Position numbers and translations under genes: made by a program. From Sphingomonas sp. PP-F2F-A104-K0414 (lineage in GTDB: Bacteria > Pseudomonadota > Alphaproteobacteria > Sphingomonadales > Sphingomonadaceae), in contig NZ_SLYD01000002.1 of the NCBI RefSeq assembly GCF_004340945.1, forward strand, positions 496,001 to 560,000: DNA of 64,000 bases, given 5' to 3'. Position 1 is the first letter of the stretch; the number at the start of each line of letters is the position of its first letter. Shown here one piece after another: positions 53,236 through 61,850 of the stretch. The notes beneath the pieces are model-generated. The model saw nothing but the letters and a program-made list of their open reading frames with translations. It was not told where the DNA came from and ran no database searches.

Positions 53236-54624
53236 TCATCGTGCCCCCGCCGGCCACAGCACGACGCGCAGCGTCTGCAACAGGATCAGCAGGTCGAGAA
53301 ACGGCGAGTAATTCTTGGCGTAATAGAGGTCGTATTCGAGCTTGTGCCGGGCGTCTTCGATCGATGCGCCATAGGGATAGTTGATCTGTGCCCAGCCGGT
53401 AATGCCGGGCTTCACCATGTGCCGCTCGGCATAATAGGGTAGCTGCTCCTCGAGCTGCTCGACGAACTGGGGCCGTTCGGGGCGCGGGCCGACAAAGCTC
53501 ATCTCGCCCTTCAGCACGGTCCAGGTCTGCGGCAGTTCGTCGATCCGGACCTTTCGGATGAAGCGACCGATCCGCGTGATCCGGGGATCGTCCTCCGCCG
53601 CCCACACTGCCTTGCCCGACACCTCGGCATCCTGCCGCATCGATCGCAGCTTCAGGATATCGAACCCCTCGCTGTAGAGGCCGACGCGACGCTGACGGTA
53701 GAAGGCCGGCCCTTTCGACTCGAGCTTGATCGCGACCGCAGTGACCAGGATGATCGGCAAGGTGATCGCCAGCAGCAGCCCGCCGGCGATGATGTCGAAC
53801 GCCCGCTTGAAGACGCTCGACAGCATCCGGCTCGAGGCAAACCCGTCGGAGAAGATCAACCAGGACGGGTTCACGCTCTTGAGGTCGATCCGCCCCGTCT
53901 CGCGTTCGAGGAAGCTCGATATCTCGCTGACCTGCACGCCCGTGGTACGGACGCGGAGCAAATCCTTCATAGGCAGCGCATTGCGGCGTTCGTCGAGTGC
54001 GAGCACGACCTCACTCGCATTCTGATCGACGATATAAGCCGCCAGATTGGGAATATCGCCACGCGGCAGCGCTCCCTGGACGACCGGCTCGGTCTCTCCC
54101 ATCAAGACGAACTTGGCGACGATGAAGTTTACCCCGGGCTGTCCCGACAGGCTCAGGATCTGGGCGGCACGCACCCCCGCGCCCAACACGACGATGCGCC
54201 GCTTGAACGTTTCGCCACCCAGCGTCTTGCCGAGCAGCGCGCGAACCGTGACGAGCAACACCGTCGCGATGACGGTCGAATAGAGAAGATTGGAGCGCCA
54301 CAGCGCAAGCGGCGGTACCAGGAAGAAGATCAACGACAAGAACATCACGCCGATCGACAGCGCCACCGCGAGCCGCGCGGCGGCAAAGCGCAGCGACAGG
54401 AACGACGCCACGCCGTACGCGCCGACTGCCACCAGCGACACCTGCAAGGCGAATGCAAAAGTAAGCAACTGCCCGATACGGGTCTGGATCGGCTCGACCT
54501 GCATACCGATCTGGTGCGCGCGGACGACCCAGCCGATCTCCGCGGACGTGATGAGCAGCACCAGATCGACCAGACCGAGCATCAGGACCACATGGGGTAC
54601 ATAGTGCTTGAAGAGCCGTATCAT
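53236..54624 (-). CDS. XrtA/PEP-CTERM system undecaprenyl-phosphate sugar transferase (EpsB_2 type)
   Basis: A 462-residue inner-membrane enzyme predicted to transfer the first sugar phosphate onto undecaprenyl phosphate for exopolysaccharide. Four to five N-terminal membrane helices (about 10-130) precede a Rossmann-like region (RRIVVLGAGVRAAQIL). The C-terminal bacterial sugar transferase domain (about 265-462) has KRAFDIIAGGLLLAITLP, KLRSMRQDAE, RIDELPQTWTVLKGEMSFVG and PGITGWAQINYPYG. It matches TIGR03013. The ATG at 54624 starts MIRLFKHYVPH. It is first gene of the Prs operon and divergent from manC, which makes a sugar nucleotide. Confidence 0.93.
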   Translation of the reverse strand: MIRLFKHYVPHVVLMLGLVDLVLLITSAEIGWVVRAHQIGMQVEPIQTRIGQLLTFAFALQVSLVAVGAYGVASFLSLRFAAARLAVALSIGVMFLSLIFFLVPPLALWRSNLLYSTVIATVLLVTVRALLGKTLGGETFKRRIVVLGAGVRAAQILSLSGQPGVNFIVAKFVLMGETEPVVQGALPRGDIPNLAAYIVDQNASEVVLALDERRNALPMKDLLRVRTTGVQVSEISSFLERETGRIDLKSVNPSWLIFSDGFASSRMLSSVFKRAFDIIAGGLLLAITLPIILVTAVAIKLESKGPAFYRQRRVGLYSEGFDILKLRSMRQDAEVSGKAVWAAEDDPRITRIGRFIRKVRIDELPQTWTVLKGEMSFVGPRPERPQFVEQLEEQLPYYAERHMVKPGITGWAQINYPYGASIEDARHKLEYDLYYAKNYSPFLDLLILLQTLRVVLWPAGAR

Positions 54625-54781
54625 GGTCCGTTGTTCCCGACGCCTATCTGTAAAATCTGCCGACGCTGAACAAAGCTTGGCAGCAATTCCCAAAAAAAGG
54701 CTGAAGACCCTGCAACCGCTTGGGCCACTTGACGATTGCGAAGCTAACGCCGGCACTATAGCGCGACCGGCAGGAGGCTCC

Positions 54782-55885
54782 ATGACCGTACGTACGATCG
54801 TTCCCGTGATACTTTCAGGCGGTTCCGGCACACGCCTGTGGCCGATGTCGCGCCCAGAGATGCCCAAGCAGATGCTGGCACTGACGGCAAACGAAACGAT
54901 GCTGCAACTCACCGCGGGCCGCACCCAGGGCGAACGCTATGCGGCGCCGATCGTGGTGGCCAACGCGCGTCACGCCGATCTGGTCGAGCAACAGCTTGCC
55001 GATGCTGGCGCTATGCCACAGGCTCTCATTCTCGAACCCACCGGTCGCAACACCGCGCCGGCGATCGCCCTGGCAGCGATCGCAGCCGGCGGCGGCGGTA
55101 ACGCGCTGCTCGTGATGCCATCCGACCACGTCATCAACGACGTCGCCGCATTCCACGCAGCGATCGAGGCGGCGATGCCGCTGGTGTCGCAGGGCTGGCT
55201 CGTCACGTTCGGTATCGCGCCGGACTCGCCAGAGATCGGCTATGGCTGGATTCAGATCGGCGACGAACTCCAGCCAGGCGTTCACCGCGTCGCGCGGTTC
55301 GTCGAAAAGCCGCCGCTCGACAAGGCCCAGTCGATGCTCGCCAGTGGCGATCATGCCTGGAACGGCGGCATGTTCCTGTTCCAGGCGGATGCCTATCTCG
55401 AAGCGCTCGCTCAATTCGATCCGGGTATCCTGATCGCCACTCGGGAAGCGATGGACAAGGCACGCACCGAAGGCACCCGGATCTATCCCGATGCGACGGC
55501 GTTCGCGGCGTCGCCTGACGATTCGATCGATTATGCCGTCATGGAGAAGGCCGAGCGCGTTGCCGTCGTACCGGTTGCGATGGGCTGGAACGACGTCGGC
55601 AGCTGGGACGCCCTGCACGCGATCAGCGACCTCGACGATGCCGGCAACGCGCATCGCAGCGAAGGCGGCGGCAATGTACTGGCGATCGATACCAAGCAGT
55701 GCTTCGTCCGGAGCGACGGGATCCGCGTGTCGCTCGTCGGGGTCGAAGATCTGATCGTCGTAGCAAGCGGCAACGACGTCCTGATCATGCCGCGCGGCCG
55801 CAGCCAGGAGGTCAAGAAGCTGATCGAGGCGATGAAGACGGACGCGGCGAAAACAGACGCGGCAAAGACAGGCGCGGCGCACTGA
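54782..55885 (+). CDS. mannose-1-phosphate guanylyltransferase
   Basis: A 367-residue nucleotidyltransferase making GDP-mannose (or a close sugar nucleotide). The signature ILSGGSGTRLWPMSRPEMPKQ, LLVMPSDHVI, FVEKPPLDKA and the ending WNDVGSWDALH are present. The C-terminal part is short: the mannose-6-phosphate isomerase domain of bifunctional ManC/AlgA is absent. The protein ends in a small repeat (KTDAAKTDAAKTGAAH). It is divergent from the EpsB_2-type transferase, consistent with supply of precursor for the same polysaccharide. Confidence 0.9.
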   Translation: MTVRTIVPVILSGGSGTRLWPMSRPEMPKQMLALTANETMLQLTAGRTQGERYAAPIVVANARHADLVEQQLADAGAMPQALILEPTGRNTAPAIALAAIAAGGGGNALLVMPSDHVINDVAAFHAAIEAAMPLVSQGWLVTFGIAPDSPEIGYGWIQIGDELQPGVHRVARFVEKPPLDKAQSMLASGDHAWNGGMFLFQADAYLEALAQFDPGILIATREAMDKARTEGTRIYPDATAFAASPDDSIDYAVMEKAERVAVVPVAMGWNDVGSWDALHAISDLDDAGNAHRSEGGGNVLAIDTKQCFVRSDGIRVSLVGVEDLIVVASGNDVLIMPRGRSQEVKKLIEAMKTDAAKTDAAKTGAAH

Positions 55886-55939
55886 GCCAAGCTTTCCTCG
55901 GATCCTCAACAGGATCCGGGGCAGGCCGCCTGCCCGCCT

Positions 55940-56107
55940 CTACTCGGCTTTTCGGCGAACCTTGGGCACGCGCGACAAGCGGGTCAGCAGCGTTGGAATG
56001 TCATCGGTAATCATCGTGTCGGTCGGGGTCTGCCAAGACGAGCGCAGCGTTTCGCCGACATCCTGCAATCGGGCGCCGGCTGGACGTTTGGCTGTCTCGT
56101 TTCGCAC
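55940..56107 (-). CDS. NepR-like anti-sigma factor, orphan
   Basis: A 55-residue basic and helical protein. The block QDVGETLRSSWQTPTDTMI, then TDDIPTLLTRL, aligns with the NepR pattern (D-I-G-x-x-L-R-S-x-Y-Q, then D-x-I-P-D-D-x-x-x-L-L-x-K-L). The conserved proline before the DD pair is threonine here. NepR binds EcfG and is pulled off by phospho-PhyR in the general stress response. The GTG at 56107 is chosen because AGAGGT lies six bases upstream; a GTG at 56167 would add 20 residues including a proline run. No phyR or ecfG is adjacent. Confidence 0.55.
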   Translation of the reverse strand: MRNETAKRPAGARLQDVGETLRSSWQTPTDTMITDDIPTLLTRLSRVPKVRRKAE

Positions 56108-56147
56108 TACAACCTCTATCACGCATACTAAACCCGACGGGTCCTTC

Positions 56148-56158
56148 GGGGGGGGGGG
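56148..56158. repeat. 11-G homopolymer tract
   Basis: Eleven consecutive Gs, the longest single-base run in the window. It lies 41 bp upstream of the NepR-like gene's GTG (as C11 on its mRNA leader) and about 160 bp before the DUF885 gene. Confidence 0.9.
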
Positions 56159-56185
56159 TAAGGACACCGCCGGGCTCGCAGGTCT

Positions 56186-56210
56186 AACCGACGATCGTTG
56201 GTCTGGTTCC
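56186..56210 (-). promoter_or_regulatory. EcfG-like promoter of the NepR-like gene
   Basis: On the minus strand GGAAC (56210-56206), 16 bases, then GGTT (56189-56186), one mismatch from the EcfG consensus. Transcription would start near 56180 and give a leader of about 70 bases containing the C11 tract. Confidence 0.45.
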
Positions 56211-56320
56211 GGGGCATGCGCCGTCCCGCGAAACGCGCGCCCGATTTTCCGCCCCCTCCGGCTCTGGCGGTCCGTGTGCCGATCGGCTTAGATGCGCGAA
56301 AGTTCACGGGAGAATTCGTC

Positions 56321-58135
56321 ATGGATCGTCGCCAGTTCCTCGCATCGGGAGGCGTCGCCGCGCTTGCCACCACGCTGCTGCCGTCTTCGGCCCTCGCGCA
56401 GTCGGGCAGCGATACTGCGCTCAACGCGGACTTCGAACGGATTTTCCAGCGTAGCGTGGCGCGGTCGCCTGAACTCGCGACCTCGCTGGGTCTCGACAAG
56501 GGACCGTTCGCCGGACTCAAGAGCCAGCTTTCGCCGCGAACCCCCGATAAGCGCGCGCGTGATGTCGCCGAGACGAAGGCTGCGCTCGCCAGCCTCGCGC
56601 GCTATGACGGCGTCGGCCTGTCGCCAGCGGCCAAGCTGAACCTCGAAGTGGTGCGGTATTCGCTGAACACGCAGATCGCCGCGCCCGAGAAATTCGGCAT
56701 GGACAGCCCGATCCGCCCCTACCGGATCTTCCAGCAGGGCGGCGCCTATTTCCAGGTGCCCGACTTTCTCAACACCGCGCACACGATTGCCGCGACGCCC
56801 GATGCCGAAGCGTATCTGTCACGGCTCGACCAGTTCGGCACGGTGCTCGACCAGGAAAGCGCGATGCAGCAGGCGGAGGCAGCGCGCGGGCTGCTCGCAC
56901 CCGGTTGGTCGCTCGACCTGACGCTCGGCCAGATGCGGAAGTTGCGGGGCCAGCCCGCCGCAACGTCGAGCATCGTCCAGTCGCTGGTCAAGCGTGCCGC
57001 CGCCAAGGGTCTTACAGGCGACTGGCAAGCACGCGCCGCGAAGATCGTCGACGAGAAAGTCTATCCCGCGCTCGATCGCCAGATCGCGCTGATCGAGCGA
57101 CTAAAGCCGGCGACCAAGCCAGGCGACGGAATCTGGCGCGTGCCGAACGGCGACGCGATCTACGCGATGGCGCTGAACCAGGCGACAACCACGACGATGA
57201 ACCCCGACGAGGTCCACCGGATTGGCCTGGCACAGGTCGCCGAGATCACCGCCCAGCTCGACACGATCCTCAAGTCGCAGGGCTATGCGACGGGGACGGT
57301 CGGCGAGCGGCTCGCCAAGCTGAACGTGATGCCGGATCAGCTCTACGCGAACACGGCGGAGGGGCGGACCGAACTGATCGCCGGGCTGAACGACGGTATC
57401 AAGGCGATGTACGCCAAGCTGCCCCAAGCCTTTTCGGAGGTGCCAACGCAGCCGCTCGAAATCCGGAGCGTACCGGTCGAGATACAGGACGGTGCGGCGA
57501 ACGGCTATTACAACCGCGCCTCGCTCGATGGCAGCCGTCCGGCGATCTACTTCGTCAATCTGAAGGACGTCGGCGACTGGCCGAAATATACGCTGCCGTC
57601 GCTCACCTATCACGAGGGCGTGCCGGGGCATCACCTCCAGATCAGCCTCGCGCAGGAGTCGAAGGACATTCCCACGCTGCGGAAAATCGGCTTCTTCTCG
57701 GCCTATTCGGAAGGCTGGGCGCTGTATGCCGAGCAGCTGGCCGATGAACTGGGAGCGTATGCATCGCCGTTGGAGCGCGCAGGGTATCTCCAGTCGTTCC
57801 TGTTCCGCGCGACGCGACTGGTGGTCGATACCGGCATTCACGCGAAGCAGTGGAGCCGCGAGAAGGCGACCGACTACATGGTCGCGACCACTGGGTTTGC
57901 GCGGCCAAGGACGCTGCGCGAGGTCGAGCGCTATTGCACGCAGGCCGGCCAGGCGTGCAGCTACAAGGTCGGCCACATGGCATGGACGCGCGCGCGGCTG
58001 AAGGCGAAGGCGGCACTGGGCGACCGGTTCGACCTGAAGCAGTTTCACGACATCCTGAAGGAAGGCGCCATGCCGCTGACGATCTTGGAACGCCGCGTCG
58101 ACGAGCGGATCGCGGCGATACGCGGGCGGGCGTAA
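56321..58135 (+). CDS. DUF885 family exported peptidase-like protein
   Basis: A 604-residue exported protein. The Tat-type signal peptide MDRRQFLASGGVAALATTLL has the twin-arginine RRQFL, with cleavage near ALAQS. The DUF885 domain is complete and contains the HEGVPGHH motif (His431, Glu432, His437, His438), resembling the zinc-binding HExxH of gluzincin peptidases, plus GWALYAEQLADELG, where a second-site Glu is expected. A periplasmic metallo-peptidase is likely but unproven. GGGAG before the ATG at 56321 sets the start. It is followed 6 bp later by the sialidase-fold gene. Confidence 0.9.
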   Translation: MDRRQFLASGGVAALATTLLPSSALAQSGSDTALNADFERIFQRSVARSPELATSLGLDKGPFAGLKSQLSPRTPDKRARDVAETKAALASLARYDGVGLSPAAKLNLEVVRYSLNTQIAAPEKFGMDSPIRPYRIFQQGGAYFQVPDFLNTAHTIAATPDAEAYLSRLDQFGTVLDQESAMQQAEAARGLLAPGWSLDLTLGQMRKLRGQPAATSSIVQSLVKRAAAKGLTGDWQARAAKIVDEKVYPALDRQIALIERLKPATKPGDGIWRVPNGDAIYAMALNQATTTTMNPDEVHRIGLAQVAEITAQLDTILKSQGYATGTVGERLAKLNVMPDQLYANTAEGRTELIAGLNDGIKAMYAKLPQAFSEVPTQPLEIRSVPVEIQDGAANGYYNRASLDGSRPAIYFVNLKDVGDWPKYTLPSLTYHEGVPGHHLQISLAQESKDIPTLRKIGFFSAYSEGWALYAEQLADELGAYASPLERAGYLQSFLFRATRLVVDTGIHAKQWSREKATDYMVATTGFARPRTLREVERYCTQAGQACSYKVGHMAWTRARLKAKAALGDRFDLKQFHDILKEGAMPLTILERRVDERIAAIRGRA

Positions 58136-58141
58136 GTCGCC

Positions 58142-59227
58142 ATGAAGGTGGCGATCATCGGGCTGGCCGCGATGCTGTCGGGGGCTGGCGCTCCCGGCAA
58201 TGCCCCGCGGCCGTCAGCGTCGGATGCCATCCTGACGGCCGAACTGATCGACGCGCACGCCCCCTATCCACAGGCGCACGCGTCGACGATTGTGCAGCTC
58301 GCCGACGGCACCTTGATGGCGGCCTGGTTCGCCGGATCGGGCGAAGGCAATACCGACGTCCGCATCTGGACATCGCGTAGCAGCAGCCGCGGGGACGGCG
58401 GATGGAGTGCGCCCGAACCGGTGGCGGCGGGTATCGGCGCCGATGGTCGCCATCTTCCGACTTGGAACCCCGTCCTGTTCCAGCCTGCACCGGGCGACCT
58501 CCGCCTGTTCTACAAGGTCGGGCCGAACCCGCGTGATTGGTGGGGGATGATGATCCGCTCGACCGACGACGGCCGTAGCTGGAGCAAGCCGGAGCGCCTG
58601 CCCGACGGCGTCCTCGGCCCGATCAAGAACAAGCCGGTCGTGCTGCGCGACGGCAGTTGGCTTGCACCATCGAGCCGCGAAGAAGGCACCGCGGAGGCCA
58701 ATCGCTGGTCGCTCCGCATGGAACGCAGCACCGATCGCGGTGCGCATTGGACGGTCGAGCCACCGATCCCCTCGCCGATGCATATCGAGGCGATCCAGCC
58801 CAGCGTACTGTCCTATCCCGATGGCCGGCTCGAACTGATCGCCCGCACGCGCCAGGGTGCGCTCGCCATGAGTTGGTCGAAGGATACCGGCCGGACCTGG
58901 TCGCCCCTCGCCGCGATCGACCTTCCCAATCCGAACGCCGGCACCGATGCGGTGACGTTGCGCGATGGGCGACAGCTGATCGTGTACAATCACAGCGGTC
59001 ATTGGCCCGACCGCCCCGGCGACGGACCGCGCTGGCCGCTCAATCTCGCTCTGTCGGACGATGGCGTGCGCTGGCATCAGGTGCTGACGCTGGAAAACAA
59101 GCCGCTGCCCGACGGCTATGCCTATCCCGCGGTGATCCAGACTCGCGACGGGCTGGTCCGGATCACCTACACTTACGATCGCAAGCACATCAAATATGTC
59201 GTGGTCGACCCGCGCCGGCTCCGCTGA
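58142..59227 (+). CDS. sialidase-family (BNR/Asp-box) exported protein
   Basis: A 361-residue beta-propeller protein with an N-terminal signal-like segment (MKVAIIGLAAMLSGAGA). Four Asp-box motifs are visible: STDDGRSWS, STDRGAHWT, SKDTGRTWS and SDDGVRWHQ. The family is labelled exo-alpha-sialidase, but many members act on other acidic sugars and the substrate here is unknown. It starts 6 bp after the DUF885 gene, so the two form an operon. Convergent with the GH3 beta-glucosidase gene. Confidence 0.88.
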   Translation: MKVAIIGLAAMLSGAGAPGNAPRPSASDAILTAELIDAHAPYPQAHASTIVQLADGTLMAAWFAGSGEGNTDVRIWTSRSSSRGDGGWSAPEPVAAGIGADGRHLPTWNPVLFQPAPGDLRLFYKVGPNPRDWWGMMIRSTDDGRSWSKPERLPDGVLGPIKNKPVVLRDGSWLAPSSREEGTAEANRWSLRMERSTDRGAHWTVEPPIPSPMHIEAIQPSVLSYPDGRLELIARTRQGALAMSWSKDTGRTWSPLAAIDLPNPNAGTDAVTLRDGRQLIVYNHSGHWPDRPGDGPRWPLNLALSDDGVRWHQVLTLENKPLPDGYAYPAVIQTRDGLVRITYTYDRKHIKYVVVDPRRLR

Positions 59228-59272
59228 TGGGGGGCGGCGTTTAACACCGCACCCCCAACATTCAGATAACGC

Positions 59273-61585
59273 TTACTTGCCGCTCGCGTCGAGCGTCTGC
59301 GCGGCCACACGAACCGTTGCGGTCTGGACGATGTCCGCAGCGGAGGTCGCCAGCATTACCTTGTAGTCGCCGCCGGCGATCTTCCACCCGCCGCTGGCGA
59401 CATCGAACGTCGCAAGCAGGCGCGGGTCGATCGTCACCGAGACCGTCTGACCCTTGCCGGGTGCGAGATCGACCTTGCGGAATGCGCCGAGCCGCTTGGG
59501 CGCTTCCCAGCCTGCGCCCGAAACATAGACCTGCGCGACCGTCTTGCCTTGCACCGCGCCGGTGTTCTGGACCGTGAAGTCCGCCTTGATGCCCTTGCCC
59601 GCGGGGGACGCGGTCAGCCCGGTCATCGCAAAGTTGGTGTAGGACAGGCCGTAGCCGAACGGGAACAGCGGCTTGGCACCGGTCTTGTCGAACCACTTAT
59701 AGCCGACCGCCGCGCCCTCGATGTCGTAATTCCCCATCGGATGCGAATCGCGGTCGAGCTTGGGATCGCCCTCCAGCTTGGGCCGCGGGGTCTGTGCGAG
59801 CGACGCCGGGAAGGTCGCAGGCAGGTGGCCCGACGGATTGACCTCGCCGGTCAGCACGCGTGCGATCGCCTCGCCGCCCGCCGTGCCCGGATACCACGCT
59901 TCCAGCACCGCGCCGACCTTGCCGAGCCACGGCATCACCACCGGACCGCCGGTTTCGAGCACGACCACCGTCTTCGCATTCGCGCGCGCGACCGCATCGA
60001 TCAGCGCGTTCTGGCCAGCCGGCAGGTTCAGGTCGGGGACGTCGAACGACTCGCCCGTCCACTGCTCGCCGAACACCACGACGACGTCCGCCTTCCGCGC
60101 CGCCGCGGCGGCCGCCTTAACGTCCTTGCCGTCGAGATACGTCACGGTCGCGCCGGTGCGTGCCTGCAACGCCTTCATCGGCGACGAAGCGTGATAGGTC
60201 TTGGGACCGGGGAAACCGCTCGGGAATTCATCCGGCACGACCAGGCCGTTGGTCGGCGCATTATGCGAATAGACCTGGCTCGATCCACCGCCCGACAGCA
60301 CCCCGACATCGGCATGCGCACCGATCAGCAGGATCGACTTCGCCGTCTTCGCGATCGGCAGCAGCCCGGCGGTGTTCTTGAGAAGGACGATGCCCTCCTC
60401 GGCATCCGCGCGCGTCACCGCAGCATGCGCGGAATAGTCGATTTTGGTCGCCTGATCGCCGTTCACGACGGTGTCGAACGCCCCCACGGAAAACATTCCC
60501 CAGAGCACGCGGCGCGCCATGTCGGTCGCGCGCGCTTCGCTGACATGGCCGTTGTTGACAGCCTCGCGCAGCGCATCCGCGAAATACGCCGAGCGATCGA
60601 ACGCCCAGCCCGACTGCTGGTCGAGCCCGGCATTGGCCGCCTCGCTGGTCGAATGCGTCGCGCCCCAATCGGACATGACATAGCCCTTGAAGCCCCAGTC
60701 GCGCTTAAGGACTTTGTTCAAGAGCCAGTCGTTCTCGCACGCGTAATGGCCGTTCACGCGGTTGTACGAACACATCACCGAGCCGGGCTGACCGACCTCG
60801 TTGGCTATCTCGAACGCGAGCAGATCGGACTGGCGTGCGGCCTGTTCGCCGATCTTGTGATCGATGTTGTTGCGGTTCGTCTCCTGCCCGTTGAACGCGT
60901 AATGCTTCATCGTCGAGACGACGTGCTGCGACTGGATCCCCTTGATCTCGTGGCCGGTGATCACACCCGCCAGCAACGGATCCTCGCCGCCATATTCGAA
61001 GTTGCGACCGTTGCGCGGCTCGCGCGTCAGGTTCATGCCGCCCGCGAGCTGCACGTTGAAGCCCGACAGGAACGCCTCGCGGCCGATCATCGCGCCGCCC
61101 GCCTGTGCGAGTTCGGGGTTCCAGGTCGCCGCGGTCGTGATCCCCGACGGCAGCGAAGTGCGCAGCCGCGGCGTCGGCCCACGCTGGCTGGCGACGCCGA
61201 CGCCGGCATCGGTCTGCCACTGGTTCGGGATGCCGAGCCGCGGGATACCCGGCACGATCCCGGCGGACGCGGGCAGGCCGTCCTTCGGATAGACCCAGTT
61301 CTTTACCGGCGTCTTCAGCCAGTCGGCATTGGTCGCGAAATAGCCGAAGGTGAGTTGCAGCTTCTCGTCGAGCGTCATCTCCTTGAGGAGTAGATCGACG
61401 CGTGCATCGGCGCTCAGCGCAGTGTTCATCCATGGCCGCGCTTTCGGCGCTTCGGTTCGCGCCGCCGCGGCGCCGGGCGCGTTGTTGGTCGTCTGTGCGA
61501 TGGCGGGCGATGCCGCCACGACGCCGATCACGACCGAACCCGCAAGGAGACGTGCGAAAATGGTCTTGGTGCGAGATGCGGTCAT
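59273..61585 (-). CDS. beta-glucosidase, glycoside hydrolase family 3
   Basis: A 770-residue exported enzyme. A signal peptide (about 1-30, ending ASPAIAQ) is followed by the GH3 N-terminal TIM-barrel domain (about 60-330), the nucleophile Asp306 in GYVMSDWGAT, the KHYAFNGQETNR loop, the C-terminal alpha/beta domain (about 380-620) and a fibronectin III-like domain (about 660-760). The substrate is probably a beta-linked glucoside or other plant-derived oligosaccharide. AGAGGG seven bases before the ATG supports the start. It is transcribed divergently from the MucR-like gene. Confidence 0.94.
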   Translation of the reverse strand: MTASRTKTIFARLLAGSVVIGVVAASPAIAQTTNNAPGAAAARTEAPKARPWMNTALSADARVDLLLKEMTLDEKLQLTFGYFATNADWLKTPVKNWVYPKDGLPASAGIVPGIPRLGIPNQWQTDAGVGVASQRGPTPRLRTSLPSGITTAATWNPELAQAGGAMIGREAFLSGFNVQLAGGMNLTREPRNGRNFEYGGEDPLLAGVITGHEIKGIQSQHVVSTMKHYAFNGQETNRNNIDHKIGEQAARQSDLLAFEIANEVGQPGSVMCSYNRVNGHYACENDWLLNKVLKRDWGFKGYVMSDWGATHSTSEAANAGLDQQSGWAFDRSAYFADALREAVNNGHVSEARATDMARRVLWGMFSVGAFDTVVNGDQATKIDYSAHAAVTRADAEEGIVLLKNTAGLLPIAKTAKSILLIGAHADVGVLSGGGSSQVYSHNAPTNGLVVPDEFPSGFPGPKTYHASSPMKALQARTGATVTYLDGKDVKAAAAAARKADVVVVFGEQWTGESFDVPDLNLPAGQNALIDAVARANAKTVVVLETGGPVVMPWLGKVGAVLEAWYPGTAGGEAIARVLTGEVNPSGHLPATFPASLAQTPRPKLEGDPKLDRDSHPMGNYDIEGAAVGYKWFDKTGAKPLFPFGYGLSYTNFAMTGLTASPAGKGIKADFTVQNTGAVQGKTVAQVYVSGAGWEAPKRLGAFRKVDLAPGKGQTVSVTIDPRLLATFDVASGGWKIAGGDYKVMLATSAADIVQTATVRVAAQTLDASGK

Positions 61586-61668
61586 GGAACCCTCTTTTTT
61601 TGACTGATGTGCACGTCGGATACGGTCTGCCGAGGCTGTCGCCTAGTGGGTGCGGGCATTCCAGATCT

Positions 61669-61692
61669 GGCCGATCGTTAAATTGATCGGCC
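61669..61692. promoter_or_regulatory. 24-bp palindrome, candidate operator
   Basis: Perfect inverted repeat GGCCGATC-N8-GATCGGCC with an AT-rich centre (GTTAAATT). It lies 84 bp upstream of the GH3 ATG, in the 265 bp gap shared with the MucR-like gene. Spacing and AT-rich centre suit a dimeric repressor such as a LacI- or GntR-type protein. Confidence 0.4.
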
Positions 61693-61850
61693 CGCGACAT
61701 ACTTTAATCTAAAGCAAATTGTCGGCGGCTTCGCGATGTAGTCGTGTCTCTCCATGTACGTTTTTACAAAAATTACCGCATAATTGCTAATCTGGCGGTT
61801 GAACCCAGTCTCACACGTTGTTACGGCGACGTCAGTCAATGGAGTTTAAC

